A stretch of DNA of 64,000 nucleotides from Dioszegia crocea (GCA_001600615.1 BCKK01000007.1:464431-528430); one strand, 5' to 3'; numbered from the stretch's first letter, positions 46,021-57,016 are shown. A program made the numbers and translations. Notes: a model not told the origin generated them from the letters alone.

Positions 46021-46518
46021 GTTTGGAACGGGGCGAGATGCTGAGTCTGACTGGGACGAAACGAGCTGTAGCGTATTCATAATGTTTGTATCGGCTGACT
46101 AGGTCTTTGCAGCGGTGAATGGTACTTTGAGCTGACAAAGATAGTGCTAGATACCAGCATTAACTGAAACAAGCGTATGTCATACGGACTTCTACGCAAC
46201 TACACGGCAGGACCGCATCAGTCCAGCTTTGCAACCCACCGTCTTCCGGACAATAAGCCATAACGCAAGCCCCTACCGTGCAGGACTCACCGCCAGCTTT
46301 TGATTGTTGGCACTAAGCATAGACACGCACTCACACACGCGGCCTTTAGTTACAAGAACCTTAATCCCAAAGGCACCTCTTTCGATTTGGGATCGTCAAC
46401 CCATTTCCCGACGCGCTTCTTTCGCCTATCTTTCTGCTCTTCTTCACCTATAATCAACCAGAATTGCCGCCACCACGACCCTGCAACCATCATCTATCAC
46501 TCACCACCTCCACCAAAC
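46021..46518. other. intergenic region, 498 bases
   Basis: Holds the 3' flank of the Ser-rich gene and the promoter of the first BTB-like gene. The plus-strand leader from 46430 is C/A-rich. No gene or repeat was recognised. Confidence 0.3.
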
Positions 46519-47978
46519 ATGGAATCGCTTGCAATGTACTGGCCCACAAGATCCACCAAGACTGGCGCTTCGCGTCGGACACAATCTCGACCGTACACGA
46601 CATCTAATAAATCTAATAGTACTCCCTTCATAGTAGGCTGTAAGTCAGCTCCATCATGTGTCTGTCTACCGCGACGTATCAGCTCACGACCCAGCCTCTC
46701 CTGCGGGAGCATCTTCGTCATCTTCATTTGCAACCTATAAAGACGGATTTCCGCCTCAGATCAGTCGTACGTCCGTCTTCTCTCAGTGTCCCTTAGGCTT
46801 CGTACAGCTCGCTGACTCGGCAGGTCCTCAGCCTCCCCCCGTACAGGTCCGACTGCGGCGCCGAAGCCCCTCGCCGGATGAGCAAGCCGGTACGCATTTC
46901 CTGTTTTAAAAGACGCTTCAAGCCCTAGCTGATATCGTGAAGATGAGGACGAAGAAGAAATCGAGGCAGACCCTTTCCGCTACCGGAACGAAATCCCTCC
47001 AAACCCTCGGCTCAACCACATCCCCGAAGAGGGCCTTATTTCCATCCCGGATTCAACGCCCAGAAGCCGGGCGATGCCATCCTCCGCGCCGAGTCAAGGA
47101 AAGAAGGTGATTTGCCTTCTTTCCCGGAGTCAGACCGCTTCTACTTCCCTCGCGACCTCCTCAACTCCTTCTCCCCCTCCATACTTGCTGCTCCCGCAGC
47201 TCGACTTCAACGTCTCAGGCCCACGGAGACAGTCGTCCTATATGACACTTCTACTCACTCCCTGGCCCTCTTCCTCCGTATAATCCAATCCACCAACTCC
47301 GACGCTGCTTTCGCGCTCGACGACACCACTACTACCGACGCCATACTCGGAGCCGCTATTCTGGCTGAACGCTACGGCACGCCCACGATCCACAATATCC
47401 TCTACGCGGCTATCCAGGCAGATACCGCCGGCAATACGGGCAACTTACTGAAATTTGCGGTGGCCGCTATCGGGGGTTATGAGGAGGAAATGGGCGAGAT
47501 GGCCAGACGCACCATCGGCTCGGACGTTACTCTCGCTCCACGGGCCATCGTCGAAGCTGTCAACCTTCATGCGCCAGCCTACTGGATCCGGCTTCAGGAT
47601 CTCCACCTACGCCAAGCCAGTGGTGCTGCTCGGTTCCGCGAGATGATCCGAGGGACGACATCCTACACCGTGGGCTTTGTGGCGGAGCATATGCTAGGTG
47701 GATCATATCAGGAAGACGATGAAGGAGGGAGGCATTATCATACAGGCCAGGTGATTTGTGAGGAAGATAGGAAGGATTCGGCGGCTGATGTGGTGGAGCG
47801 CTTGACGGGTGCGAATACTGTTGAGAAGATCAGGGCGGTGGTTAGGGGCGGGTATGGCTTGACGTGTGGGACGTGTAAGAAGGGGGCGATGAAGCATTTC
47901 GGGGGTAGCTTTGAATGGCTGGATAGCTTTACTTCATCGTTTGAGCTGCATGATGCGGTGAGAGCGCTTAGAGCGTGA
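46519..47978 (+). CDS. BTB/POZ-like protein, paralogue 1
   Basis: Proposed model: join(46519..46639, 46683..46766, 46824..46889, 46948..47978), 433 residues. The last exon is secure; the low-complexity 5' exons and the acceptor at 46948 are tentative, because an acidic frame (DEDEEEIEADPFRYRNE) starting at 46943 is also plausible but runs out of frame with the conserved part. The conserved part reads FHPGFNAQKPGDAILRAES, DRFYFPRDLLNSFSPSI, ETVVLYDTSTHSLALFL, AAILAERYGTPTIHNILYAA, HAPAYWIRLQDLHLRQ and YGLTCGTCKKGAMKHFGG. It shares all these blocks with the genes at 57017 and 58377. BTB-type folds often act as CUL3 adaptors or dimerisation modules; the assignment rests on the block pattern and is moderate. 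Confidence 0.65.
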
Positions 47979-48269
47979 AGTGTAGCTTATCATCCCTGTA
48001 GAGCTATTGTCGAAAGAATGCTTTTAATATCACCCTGTCCTCATGTTCTGCAGCTTACTGGTCATTACTGACTATACATTCCGTGCCCAACTACTGCTGT
48101 AGTTGTAGAGTAAAGCCTTTCAGATCCTTTTAACCCAGCTGCCGCGTGTGCACAACCCGTCATTCCTGCGCACCCGTCATCGCCCAAGTTATGAAGATCC
48201 CTTCGAACCCACGCCTCCCCCTTCATCCTTTCAGATAGTGATGTTGGGATGGCCCCAACCTTCCATCAA

Positions 48270-49555
48270 TTACTCCTGCTCCTCCCCATCCGGCGTCCAG
48301 CCCTGTAGCCTCCCTGGCGCTCCGGAACCACACGCCTCGCATGTAGGAATGTCCCCCGACTCTCGCCATTGCGCCACATCCTGCACCCCGCTGTCACGCC
48401 GCAAGAAGGCTTGCACAAGCCCGCCCAGAACCTTGACCCTATATGTCTGTTCGGCGGGCGAGATCGTTTGGATAGGTTCTGTAGTACGCACCGGTAGGCC
48501 GGGGAGGTTAAAGGTGTCGATGTTTGGATGGAAGCGGCCGCGGGACAAGCTGGCTGAGCTGTAAATCTCGATGTTCGCAGGGCGTCCAGAGCAAAACTCT
48601 TTGCAGTCTGGGCTGTGAGAGTCGTGCGAGTCTCGTTGATCTTTCCTTCGCGCCGACTCCCGGCGAAGGCCGCTCTCCAGCCAACGAAGATTGGTTATCC
48701 AATTCATCTGCAATGGGCTGTCGAGACAGAACCGGGTCTTCGTCGCGCCACGAGCGAGAGATAGTGGTTCTATCGTTCGGGTAGAGATGTGCGTGGTGAT
48801 GGTATAAGGGCGTGAGCCACGGTAGGATGGGTGTGTGAGGGTGAGGGGGGACAGGGGGCCGTATGTGTCGCGGAAGCAGAGATGCTGAGCGTTGCTGCAG
48901 CGGAAGAGGAACTCATCAAAGTCTTTGACGCAAGGAAGAGTGCAAGGATAGAGGTTGATAGTATCGCTCCCCTCGAGCGGCTCTTGCTCTTCATCTGCAT
49001 AGAGGCACCATGTGGTCGACATCGCACCGTAGACTGAGTTGACCGCCACCGTTTCCAATCGAGGCAATGCTCCAAAGGCATTGACCTCCTGCAAGGCCTC
49101 AGCCAGACTTTCCACTTCCCGCCCACAATCCAGCATCATCTGCTTCTTTATGCTCTCCTCATTCTGCCCGCAGGACCTCCACATGTCTTTGCCCTGCTTT
49201 ACGAGCTCTTTATACGTCCCGTGCTCCCCCTTTTCGCTGTACTCGATGTACAGACTTCTGGTGTTGGCAAATCGTGTCCGATATGCAGGGAGGTGGAAGT
49301 TTCTGAAGAGCGCGGGGAGATCGTCCGTAATGGTGTTTCGATAGAGGAGTTTGTAGCATTCAGCCTTGAAGACCTGGAAGTATCAGAACTATCTCAAGAA
49401 GGTCGAGGAAAACTTACGCGGCTGACGCGACTTGCGGATGCTAACCATGGTTGCCGTAAAGCTGATCGTGAGGGTGCGGAGAGGGGATGGGGAATGGGGT
49501 TGCGCAGGTGTGGCAGCACCAAACTCCATACATGTGGAGGAATGGGCTTGAACAT
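48270..49555 (-). CDS. F-box-like protein with C-terminal CxxC, tandem copy 1
   Basis: Model: complement(join(48270..49373, 49418..49555)), 413 residues. The N-terminal 60 residues look like an F-box: IPPHVWSLVLPHLRNPIPHP, SASRVSR, then VFKAECYKLLYRNTITDDLP, with the intron at the same place as in the other copies. The rest is an alpha/beta domain with conserved RFANTRSLYIEY, CGREVESLAEALQEVNAFGA, LPRLETVAVNSVYG, HLCFRDTYGPLS and, near the end, TCEACGSGAPGRLQGW. F-box proteins normally link substrates to the SCF (Skp1-Cul1) ubiquitin ligase; substrate unknown. ATG at 49555 was chosen over an upstream one because it aligns the four paralogues. Confidence 0.75.
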
Positions 49556-49632
49556 ATCGACGATTGGGGCGGGGATCTGAGGGTGAAGGATGGAAGGTGA
49601 TTGATGAAGCGAAGGCGAGAGAAGCAAAGGCG

Positions 49633-49713
49633 GCATGCCCTGGGTCTGCGTTTCAGACTGATCCCGCTCCGCCTATCCTGAAACACCCTCATTTATGCCT
49701 CATTGGGCAACTC
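49633..49713 (-). repeat. duplicated 81-bp promoter block, copy 1
   Basis: This block matches 53224-53304, upstream of F-box-like copy 3, at about 75 of 81 positions with no gap, better than most of the coding DNA of the two genes. It ends in the CCAAT-containing element. It may reflect a recent segmental duplication or purifying selection on the promoter. Confidence 0.7.
49696..49710 (-). promoter_or_regulatory. shared promoter element, F-box-like copy 1
   Basis: TGCCTCATTGGGCAA on the plus strand reads TTGCCCAATGAGGCA toward the gene, an imperfect palindrome containing CCAAT, 141 bases before the ATG. Related sequences precede the other three paralogues. Confidence 0.55.
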
Positions 49714-50143
49714 CCTCTACCCGTCTTTGCTCTCTAGCCTTGTCATACCTCTTCGCTGAAGGAGATCGGAACCTTGTTGGGGGCGGTATGGATGACAGGC
49801 AGACATTTGAGAAGGGCATGTTACGAGCATGGCGGGGCTTTGATCGGTTTAGTAGCTTTACTTCTCCGCTAGAATTGCCGGACGGGTTGGGACGTACTGC
49901 GATAGATCGAGCAGTGTGACTGCGGAAAGAGATACGCAGAATCGTTGTTCGCCCATAAGCAAACCTGCCGTGCATGATTGCTGCTACTCGAGATGATGTA
50001 GCTTTCCGCTCACCTGTCCTGAACCCCCGCCGTATAGCCAAGTTGACATCCCGCCACCAATGCCCGATCAACCAAACCCTTCGCTTGTATTTCCCTTTTC
50101 TTTCCAAGCCTTGACTTTGCGAGGGCAGCGGAATTCCCGCCTT

Positions 50144-51435
50144 CTAATCCTGCTCCAGCCCATCCGGCGTCCAACCCTGCAGCCTTCCAGGCGGTCCTGT
50201 TCCACACGCCTCACATATAGGAGTCTCATCCGATCTCCGCCACTTCACCACATCCTGCACCCCACTATCGCGCCGCATGAAGTCTTGGACAATGTTGCCC
50301 TAGACACCAACCATTTTGGTCTGATCGGCGATTGTGAGGGTGCGAAGGACAGGTTTTATGCGAGGGCTCTCGTAGGGGAGATTGAAGGTATTTATGGTGG
50401 GATTAAATCGGCCGTGGTAGAGACTGGCCGAGTTGTAAATTTCGATATTGGCAGGTGCCCCGCCACAGAAGCCTTTGCAAGTTGGAGAGTGGGCCTTGTG
50501 GGCATCCCTCTCCGTCTTCCGGAGCCTCGATTCGCCGCGGAGATTGGTCTCGAGCCAGCCGAGATCGGTACACCAGTTGATCTCCGATGGACTGCCGAGG
50601 CAGTAACGGATCTTGCTGCAGCCAAGAGCGAAGGGTAGGGTTTGTATGGTTTTGTGGGGGACGTGAATGGTGATGGCGTAGGGGCGCTCTTCTCGTTGGG
50701 AGTTGTGAGAGGCACCGAGGGTGGACAAAGGGCCGAAGGAATCGCGAAAGCAGAGGTGACGCAAGTTGGGGCACTTGAAGAGGAAGATGTCAAATTGCCT
50801 GACGGAGAGAAGCTCGTAGGGGTACGTTTTGTTATCGTCGCTTGCGCCTTCCGGACCCCGCTCAAGATCAGAGTAATGGGTCCATGTAGTCGAAGTCGCA
50901 CCGTAGATCGAATCGACTGCGACAGTCTCCAGTCTGGGCAAGGCCCCGAATGCGTTGGCCTCCGCAAGGCAGGACGCCAGAGTCCACACCTCCCGCCCGC
51001 AGTCAAGCATGAGCTGTTTCTCTGCCGCTTCTTCATCTTGCCCATACGCCTCCCACAGACCTCGGCCTCTCAACATCAGATCCTGGTACACCGCATGCTG
51101 CCCTTTCTCCTTGTATTCGATACGCAAGGTTCTGGTATTGGCGAATCTTTGTCTCACGGAAGGGGTTTGAAAATCTCGGAAGAGAGTAGGCAGGTCGTCT
51201 GTGAGGATGTGTTTATAGAGGATCTTATAGCATTCAATCTGGAACAGCTGCGACGATCAGCGTGGCTCGTAAATGAGATGGCTAGACTTACACGACAGAC
51301 GCGACTGGCGCGTGCTAGTGCAGGTTGCCTCAAGACCGATCTGTCCTTAGGAGCGGAGAGGGCATCGGGGATGGGGTTCTGCAGGTGAGGGAGCACGAGA
51401 GCCCATACGTGAGACGGCACAGTGGTGGGCGACAT
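50144..51435 (-). pseudogene. F-box-like paralogue, tandem copy 2, with premature stop
   Basis: Model: complement(join(50300..51247, 51292..51435)) gives a 363-residue product that stops at a TAG (50300-50302). The same frame continues for another 51 codons to a second stop at 50144 and encodes NIVQDFMRRDSGVQDV and TPICEACGTGPPGRLQGW, the conserved tail of the family. At the stop position the other copies have leucine (V-L-G, S-L-G, R-L-G against V-stop-G), so one T-to-A change in TTG explains it. The N-terminus (VPSHVWALVLPHLQNPIPD, RQPALARASRVCR, LFQIECYKILYKHILTDDLP) and body (RFANTRTLRIEY, LCFRDSFGPLS) are intact. It may be a pseudogene, a truncated functional allele, or read through. Confidence 0.75.
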
Positions 51436-51849
51436 CCTGCTGACGGACTCTAGGATAGGAAGGTGGAAGGAGAGAGATGGTGGAGCGAAATTATGCCTCG
51501 CCTAATCTGAGACAGCCAGAATTCTGCCTCTTTGGGTAATTCCTCCTCCCTTGATCTCCCGCTCTCTCAAGCAAGTCTTGCGTAGCGATGTCATCAATGA
51601 GGCCAGATGAGGCCGTATGATATATTACACCCAATTGACTAACTGTATGGGTAAATGGCAACGCGATATGATCACTATTTCGAATTCCAACTTATTCCCC
51701 CTTCGCCTCAATCACCATCATCGTACCCCTCAACGCCTTGATCCATGTTGCCCTCCCTCAATCATCACTTCCGCCTCGTCTCCCCCGGCATCTAACCATT
51801 CCCAGCACCCTCAGCACCCCCAGTCCCCTTTCCCGCCTCACCTCCACTC
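51436..51849. other. intergenic region between F-box-like copies 2 and 3
   Basis: This 414-base gap carries the promoter of copy 2 with a diverged form of the shared element (51525-51539). The plus-strand frames at 51617-52076 run into copy 3 and show no domain. Confidence 0.35.
51525..51539 (-). promoter_or_regulatory. shared promoter element (diverged), F-box-like copy 2
   Basis: TGCCTCTTTGGGTAA, 90 bases before the ATG, differs from the copy 1/3 element at two positions and has lost the CCAAT core. The flank CGCCTAATCTGAGACA is also related to CGCCTATCCTGAAACA of copy 1. Confidence 0.45.
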
Positions 51850-53137
51850 CTACCTCGCCCAGCAACCATTGTTCTCCCCAGGCGGACCCGACCCGCAAGC
51901 CTCGCAAATCGGAGTCTCCGCAGATGTCCGCCATACCACCACATCCTGTACGCCACTATCGCACCGCAGAGTGGCTTGTATTGCGCTGCCCAAGCTGTTG
52001 GCCATTTGCGATTGCTCATCGAGTGAGTGATACTGAAGCGGGGTTTGGGAGTAGCGGTGGGATGAGGGCAGATTGAAATCGTCGATCGTGGGATGGAAGG
52101 ATGGACCTGGATAGATGCTCGTCGAGCTGTAGATCTCGAAATCGACCGTGGCCCTTACACTTTCGGCAATCCTTACACTTTCGGCAAACGTCTCCTTCTC
52201 TTCCCTCATGAACTTCCTTATGTCTGAGCCCTGGCGCAGACCCTCTTCAAGTCCTCGGAGGTGGTCGGCCCAGACTGATCGCGGGGGAGCGTCGCTGGCT
52301 AGTCGAATCTTGGAGCCGACAGTAAATGGTATAGGCCGCATGCCGGAGAGGGGGAGATGTATGGTAGTGATGTACATGCGCTTTCCGCTGCTAGGTCCGT
52401 CACGCAGGCTGCGGATGGATAATGGACCCAGCATTTGTCGAATGCAAAGGTGCCGTAGACGACTGGAGCCTATGAGGAAGCACTCGAATTCCTTTGTGCA
52501 CATCGTCAAGGCCGAATCGCCGTTGCGGTTCGTCGCCGCGGAAGAAGCGCCACTTTGTTCATCGTCGGCGTTCAACGAAGTCGACGCTGTGCCATAGACG
52601 GACGCGATGGCGATGATCTCCAGGCGAGGAAACGGCGCGATGTTGCTCTCGTTCGCCTCAAACAAGCACGAACCCAATCGCTCCGCTTCCCTCTCGCATT
52701 CGATCATCGTCCGTATGGCGAGTACCTCCTGCCTCTGTCCATACAGCAGCCATGTGTCCTCCCCGCCCTCATTTAAAAGCTCCTTGTATGATGGATGATG
52801 ACCCTTTTGCCTGTACTCGATATGTAGGCTTCGAGTATTGGCGAATCGCCGGCGGTAAGAGGGGAGATGGAAATTTTGGAACAAAGCGGGAAGGTCGTCT
52901 GTTACGATGTGGGTGTAAAGCAGCTTATGGCACTCTGAGTTAAAAAGCTACAGAGCTCAGCAAGACACGTAGATGATTCAATGAAAAGCTTACGCGGCTG
53001 ACGCGACTGGCGATGGCAAGTGTTGCCTGACGCAATACTGAGCGATCGTGCGGTGCGGAAAGGGGAGAGGGGATGGGGTTGCGAAGATGGGGCAGAATTA
53101 AAAGCCAGACGTGAGATGGGATAGCTTTGGCTGGCAT
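51850..53137 (-). CDS. F-box-like protein with C-terminal CxxC, tandem copy 3
   Basis: Model: complement(join(51850..52947, 52994..53137)), 413 residues. F-box-like start: IPSHVWLLILPHLRNPIPSP, RQATLAIASRVSR, then LFNSECHKLLYTHIVTDDLP. Body blocks RFANTRSLHIEYRQKGHHPS, FPRLEIIAIASVYGTASTSL, HLCIRQMLGPLSIRSL, FEIYSSTSIYPGPSFHPTID and tail SLGSAIQATLRCDSGVQDVV, TPICEACGSGPPGENNGCWA. Same gene structure as its neighbours (144-nt first exon, one short intron, long second exon). Role as in copy 1: probable SCF adaptor, substrate unknown. Confidence 0.75.
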
Positions 53138-53223
53138 CCTGGTAGAAGTGTGGAGGGGACAAGGATGAAGGACGATTGATGAAGGGTGATTGAGTGATGG
53201 CACGAAGGGGGAGAAGCATGGCA

Positions 53224-53304
53224 GCATGCCTTTGGCCTGCGTTTCAGACTGATCCCGCTCTGCCTATCCTGAAACACCCTAATTTCTGCCTCATTGGGCA
53301 ACTC
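53224..53304 (-). repeat. duplicated 81-bp promoter block, copy 3
   Basis: Ungapped match to 49633-49713 with about six mismatches. It lies at nearly the same distance from the start codon (87-167 bases upstream) as its partner (78-158). Confidence 0.7.
53287..53301 (-). promoter_or_regulatory. shared promoter element, F-box-like copy 3
   Basis: TGCCTCATTGGGCAA, identical to the copy 1 element, 150 bases before the ATG. Toward the gene it reads TTGCCCAATGAGGCA with a CCAAT core. Confidence 0.55.
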
Positions 53305-53524
53305 GCTCTCCAGTAGTCAACCTGTCACCCTGTCGAGGCTGCACAACGCTGAGATACGTACGCATTGACTACACAGCTAAACGCGGTCTAAACTTTGAGA
53401 TTCCTCCGCGCCTCCATAGTCTCATCCACCCTCCTTGCTTACTCCCCATCGATCATCACGCAGCTGTCTCTGCTCAATCCTCCGCCTTCCGCCACTTGGA
53501 TAGCTACTCGCTCCCGCCCCCGCC

Positions 53525-54788
53525 TCAGCCCCACATCGCATCATTCACCCAGCCGCCTGTCTCCCCAGGCGGACCCGACCCACACGATTCGCAGATAGGA
53601 GTCTCCGCTGATATCCGCCACTTCACCACATCCTGCAGCCCACTTCCGCGCCTGAAGAGGTCTTGGGTGACGCTGCCCAAGCGGGCGACCATCTTCGTCT
53701 GCTCAGCAATGGAGAGAGGGTAATAGGGCTGCTTTTCGAGACTGGGGATGGAAGCGAGATGGAGGGAGGACGCGGTGGGGTTGAAAACTTTGCCTCGGAA
53801 AAGGCCGGTCGAGCTGAAGATTTCGATATCGGCTTTGTCTCGCGTTGTCCCTGCGCGCTCGTAGGATGACCGCTGCATCGCCTTGCGGCGGAACACTTCC
53901 TCGGTCGGGCGAAGGCTGATGTTCCAATCTTGTTGGGAAGGGGAATCGCTGGAGTAGCGGACTTTCGAGCCGAGGGCAAGGGGGAGGGCGTGGATTTTTT
54001 GGGGATGAAGGTGGATAGTGGTAGTGTAGGCAGGATGACCATCGACCGACACGTGTCGCCAGCTACTGAGGGAGAGTGGGCCCAAAGCATCCCGGAGACA
54101 AACGTGCTGCAAGTTTCCGGATGAGAGGAAGGTGCCGATTTCGAAGACACACCCTGCCGGGTCTGAGGGAAGTAGGGTTGGACTGCTTTCCCATGATCGG
54201 TAGTTTAGGTCGTCGTATAATCGCCAAACGGTCGGAGACACTCCGAAGACCGATGCGACGGCCAATGTTGCCAGCCGAGGCAGTGCCACTCCCATGCCTA
54301 TCGAATTGACTTGTTTCAAACACAGAGTCAAACGTCGCACCTCCGTTTCACATTCCGCCATGACCTGGGCCTTTAGGTCCCTTACTTCCGGTGCTACTGT
54401 AAGCCAGACCTCTCTGTTTCCGCCTAGGAGTTCAGGGTATGAAGCGGCCTGCCCTTTGCCTCCGTACTCGATGTACAAACTGCGTGTGTTCGCAAAGCGC
54501 CGGTAATTCGAGGGAAGGTGGATATCTCGGAAGAGTGTGGGGAGATTTTCGGTGACGATGTGGGTGTAGAGGAGTTTATGGCATTCGGAGTGGAACAGCT
54601 AAGAAGATTAGCCAAAGTCCGAAGAAAGAAGTCAGGCAACTCACGCGACTGACGCGACTGGCGCAAGCTAATGCTGGCTGCCTGAGGACCGATCTGTCGG
54701 CGGGTTCGGAGAGCGGCGGAGGGATGGGATTGCGGAGGAAGGGGAGGATGAGGGGCCAAGCGTGCAGGGGTATGAGCTTTGCTGTCAT
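53525..54788 (-). CDS. F-box-like protein with C-terminal CxxC, tandem copy 4
   Basis: Model: complement(join(53525..54598, 54645..54788)), 405 residues. It is the most diverged copy. F-box-like start: IPLHAWPLILPFLRNPIPPP, RQPALACASRVSR, then LFHSECHKLLYTHIVTENLP. Body: NYRRFANTRSLYIEYGGKGQ, ALPRLATLAVASVFGVSPTV, HVCLRDALGPLSLSSW, KADIEIFSSTGLFRGKVFNP. Tail: RLGSVTQDLFRRGSGLQDVV and TPICESCGSGPPGETGGW. The CxxC and following GSGPPG are thus kept in all copies. Probable SCF adaptor, substrate unknown. Confidence 0.75.
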
Positions 54789-54884
54789 TTGATCTGGAGG
54801 ATAGAGGTGAAAGGGATAATGATGGGCGATTGACGAAGGTTGATTGATCCTGTTTTCCTATTCTCTTTCAGTTCAGTCAGTATT

Positions 54885-54899
54885 TGCCTCATGGGGCAA
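54885..54899 (-). promoter_or_regulatory. shared promoter element, F-box-like copy 4
   Basis: TGCCTCATGGGGCAA, 97 bases before the ATG, one base different from the copy 1/3 element (the change breaks the CCAAT core but improves the palindrome TGCC...GGCA). Confidence 0.5.
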
Positions 54900-55031
54900 T
54901 TTCGACACCACCCCTTCGAGGTCCGCTCAACTCGGATGAGAGCCATATGTGTAAGTTTACAAGTCTTAGCATAACCGGATTGTGATCGGGGAGCTGCATG
55001 AGCATACCATAAGATCCCTTCGAACCCATAC

Positions 55032-56872
55032 CTACTGTCTCATCCTCTTCTCCCTGGCGGCAGCTACTCTTCTCGCCTTAATCTCCTCCTTCCCACCCCT
55101 CTCCGATGTCGTCGCAGCCTCTTGCCAGCTCGCCGCTACAGGAGGAGGCACCGCACCGCCCTGCTGACCACCCGCAGCGGGTACACCTGGCGAAACTCCC
55201 TTCTCCCTCACTCGCTCAACCATCAACGCGCTTCCCTTCCTCATACCGCCCTCCCGCTCCTTCACACCTAACGACGCCTCATGTCTCGCCTTGGCCTCTT
55301 GCCATGCTGCTGACTTGGTTGAGAATGTCTCGCGCAGGGCTTTCCAAGTTTCAGCGTAGGTAGGTTCCTTGGGTGCTGTCACGCCGGCTGGAAGAGGCGC
55401 TGGGGGTGGAGGGCTGGGTATGCGGAGTAGGGATTTGACGAAGGGTTGACGGAGGAGGGTGGCCTGCAGCAGGGAGTAGAGGTTTGTGAAAGTCCAGTAG
55501 AATAAAACGGCCTGTGGGATCAGTAAAAACTCTGTTCGCCGGCAGATTTAGGGCTTACAGCGGGCATCTTGCCGATGAAGGGAATAGCAATGATGGATCC
55601 GATCGTCAAGGCATTCCTGAAGTGACCCATGTTTGCGTTGGCGCTGGTTGCTCCTGTCCCATCGGCACCGACCTTCTTCGTCAGCTAGTGAATGAACTTC
55701 TCGACACAAGTAGACTCACTCTCAGAACCAGATTTGTGAAGACCATACTGGTAATCGGCAGAATAAAGTACGGGTCGGGTATCGTCAGATCCGTCACCCA
55801 TCCGAAACCTCCCTCCTTTAGCTGTGGCAAGGGAAGATCCGCCAACTTTCTCAAGGAATAGAAGAAAGCCAGGAAGAATGGCATTTGCACAAGAGGCATG
55901 AGGAGGGGTCGGAATGGCGAGACGTCGTTCTCCTTCATCAACTTTTGGAGAGTACCGAGGACGACTTGCTGTGCCTGAGGGTCGGCCTTGGCTTTGGCTT
56001 CGTTCAGTCGGGTGAAGAGGGCTGTCATTTGTGGTTGGACAGCAGCTAGACGGACGTTGTGGGACGTGAGGCGGACGATGAGGGGGAGGAGGCAAAGACG
56101 GAATGACACTGCGACTGTGGCGATGGTAGCCCACCTACCAATCAGCTCAACTCTACGAGACTTGAGGCCGGACTTACCATGGCAAGCCAGTGATGGTATG
56201 CCCAGCGACAAGAGCATCTCGCACCCATCCTGCCAAATTCAGATATCCATGCTCCAGCCCCAACAAGCTCAGATCAGACACTTTCATTGCTGCATGTACC
56301 GCCTCTGGTGAATGTAGCACCTCCGATAGCGACATTCCAGAGTTCGTCACCAATTCTTCTAGAGTGGGAACGGATGAGAATGCCGGGGATTGGGGCAAGA
56401 GCCCGGGATCGGTCGCAGCTACACTTGGCAGCGATTCCATGGTAGAGGATAATGGGGATGGGGCAGAAGTCGAGGCGATAGATTCTGTAGGGATAGATGA
56501 GGAAGTCGTGGGCGCCGTAGCTGTGACCGGACTCGAAGCCGAAGCTGCTGGCTGAAGATCGGGATGGGGAGATGAGAGTATCGGGTCATGTTGAGGTGTC
56601 CCGACGACTGGCGCTGCGGGACTCGGTGCGGATCCTATACCAAATGATGACCATGAGAATGGTCGGCTTCCAAGTGCTAGCGAAGCAGTAGGTATAAGAC
56701 CGGCTCGGGGTGCCAAAACAGGTCTCTTGCCGAGAGAGATGGCCGATATCTGCCGGCTGTTAGCGAGATTTCTGCTGATTCCCGTGGGACCTTCTCTTGG
56801 GCTGGCTAGGCGAGACGGGCCCGCTCTCGCAGATCCACCGAATGACCTGGCGCTGGGTAATACTCTGAGCAT
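55032..56872 (-). CDS. OXA1: mitochondrial inner-membrane insertase Oxa1
   Basis: Model: complement(join(55032..55511, 55559..55672, 55720..56134, 56178..56872)), 567 residues. Oxa1 (YidC family) inserts mitochondrially made and some imported proteins into the inner membrane. The N-terminus MLRVLPSARSFGGSARAGPS is a typical presequence, followed by a long Ser/Pro-rich linker. Core: GYLNLAGWVRDALVAGHTIT, GLPWWATIATVAVSFRLCLL with the start of conserved basic loop RLTSHN, ENDVSPFRPLLMPLVQMPFF, DLTIPDPYFILPITSMVFTN, NALTIGSIIAIPFIGKMPAA, VLFYWTFTNLYSLLQATLLR. The C-terminal tail is basic and helical, as needed for ribosome binding. The acceptor at 55673 could be three bases earlier. It sits between two unrelated expanding families. 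Confidence 0.93.
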
Positions 56873-57016
56873 GGTAGATGGTATGTGCGAGATGTATGGC
56901 TCGACATCAAATCGGTCTTGAGAGTTCCCGACTTTTTGTCATGACGTGTCGTTTTGTGGCTGCGAGCTATCAAGCTATTCTATGGAATCAACAAGCTTTC
57001 TATTTGACTAGCTATC

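Larger units (their letters stand above)
49556..50143. other. intergenic region between F-box-like copies 1 and 2
   Basis: This 588-base gap contains the promoter of copy 1 with the conserved element at 49696-49710 and the surrounding 81-base block at 49633-49713, then sequence without a supported gene. The overlapping frames at 49695-49919 (plus) and 49700-50107 (minus) show no domain. Confidence 0.35.
53138..53524. other. intergenic region between F-box-like copies 3 and 4
   Basis: This 387-base gap contains the promoter of copy 3, including the 81-base duplicated block (53224-53304). The remainder is C/T-rich on the plus strand. No gene was seen. Confidence 0.35.
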
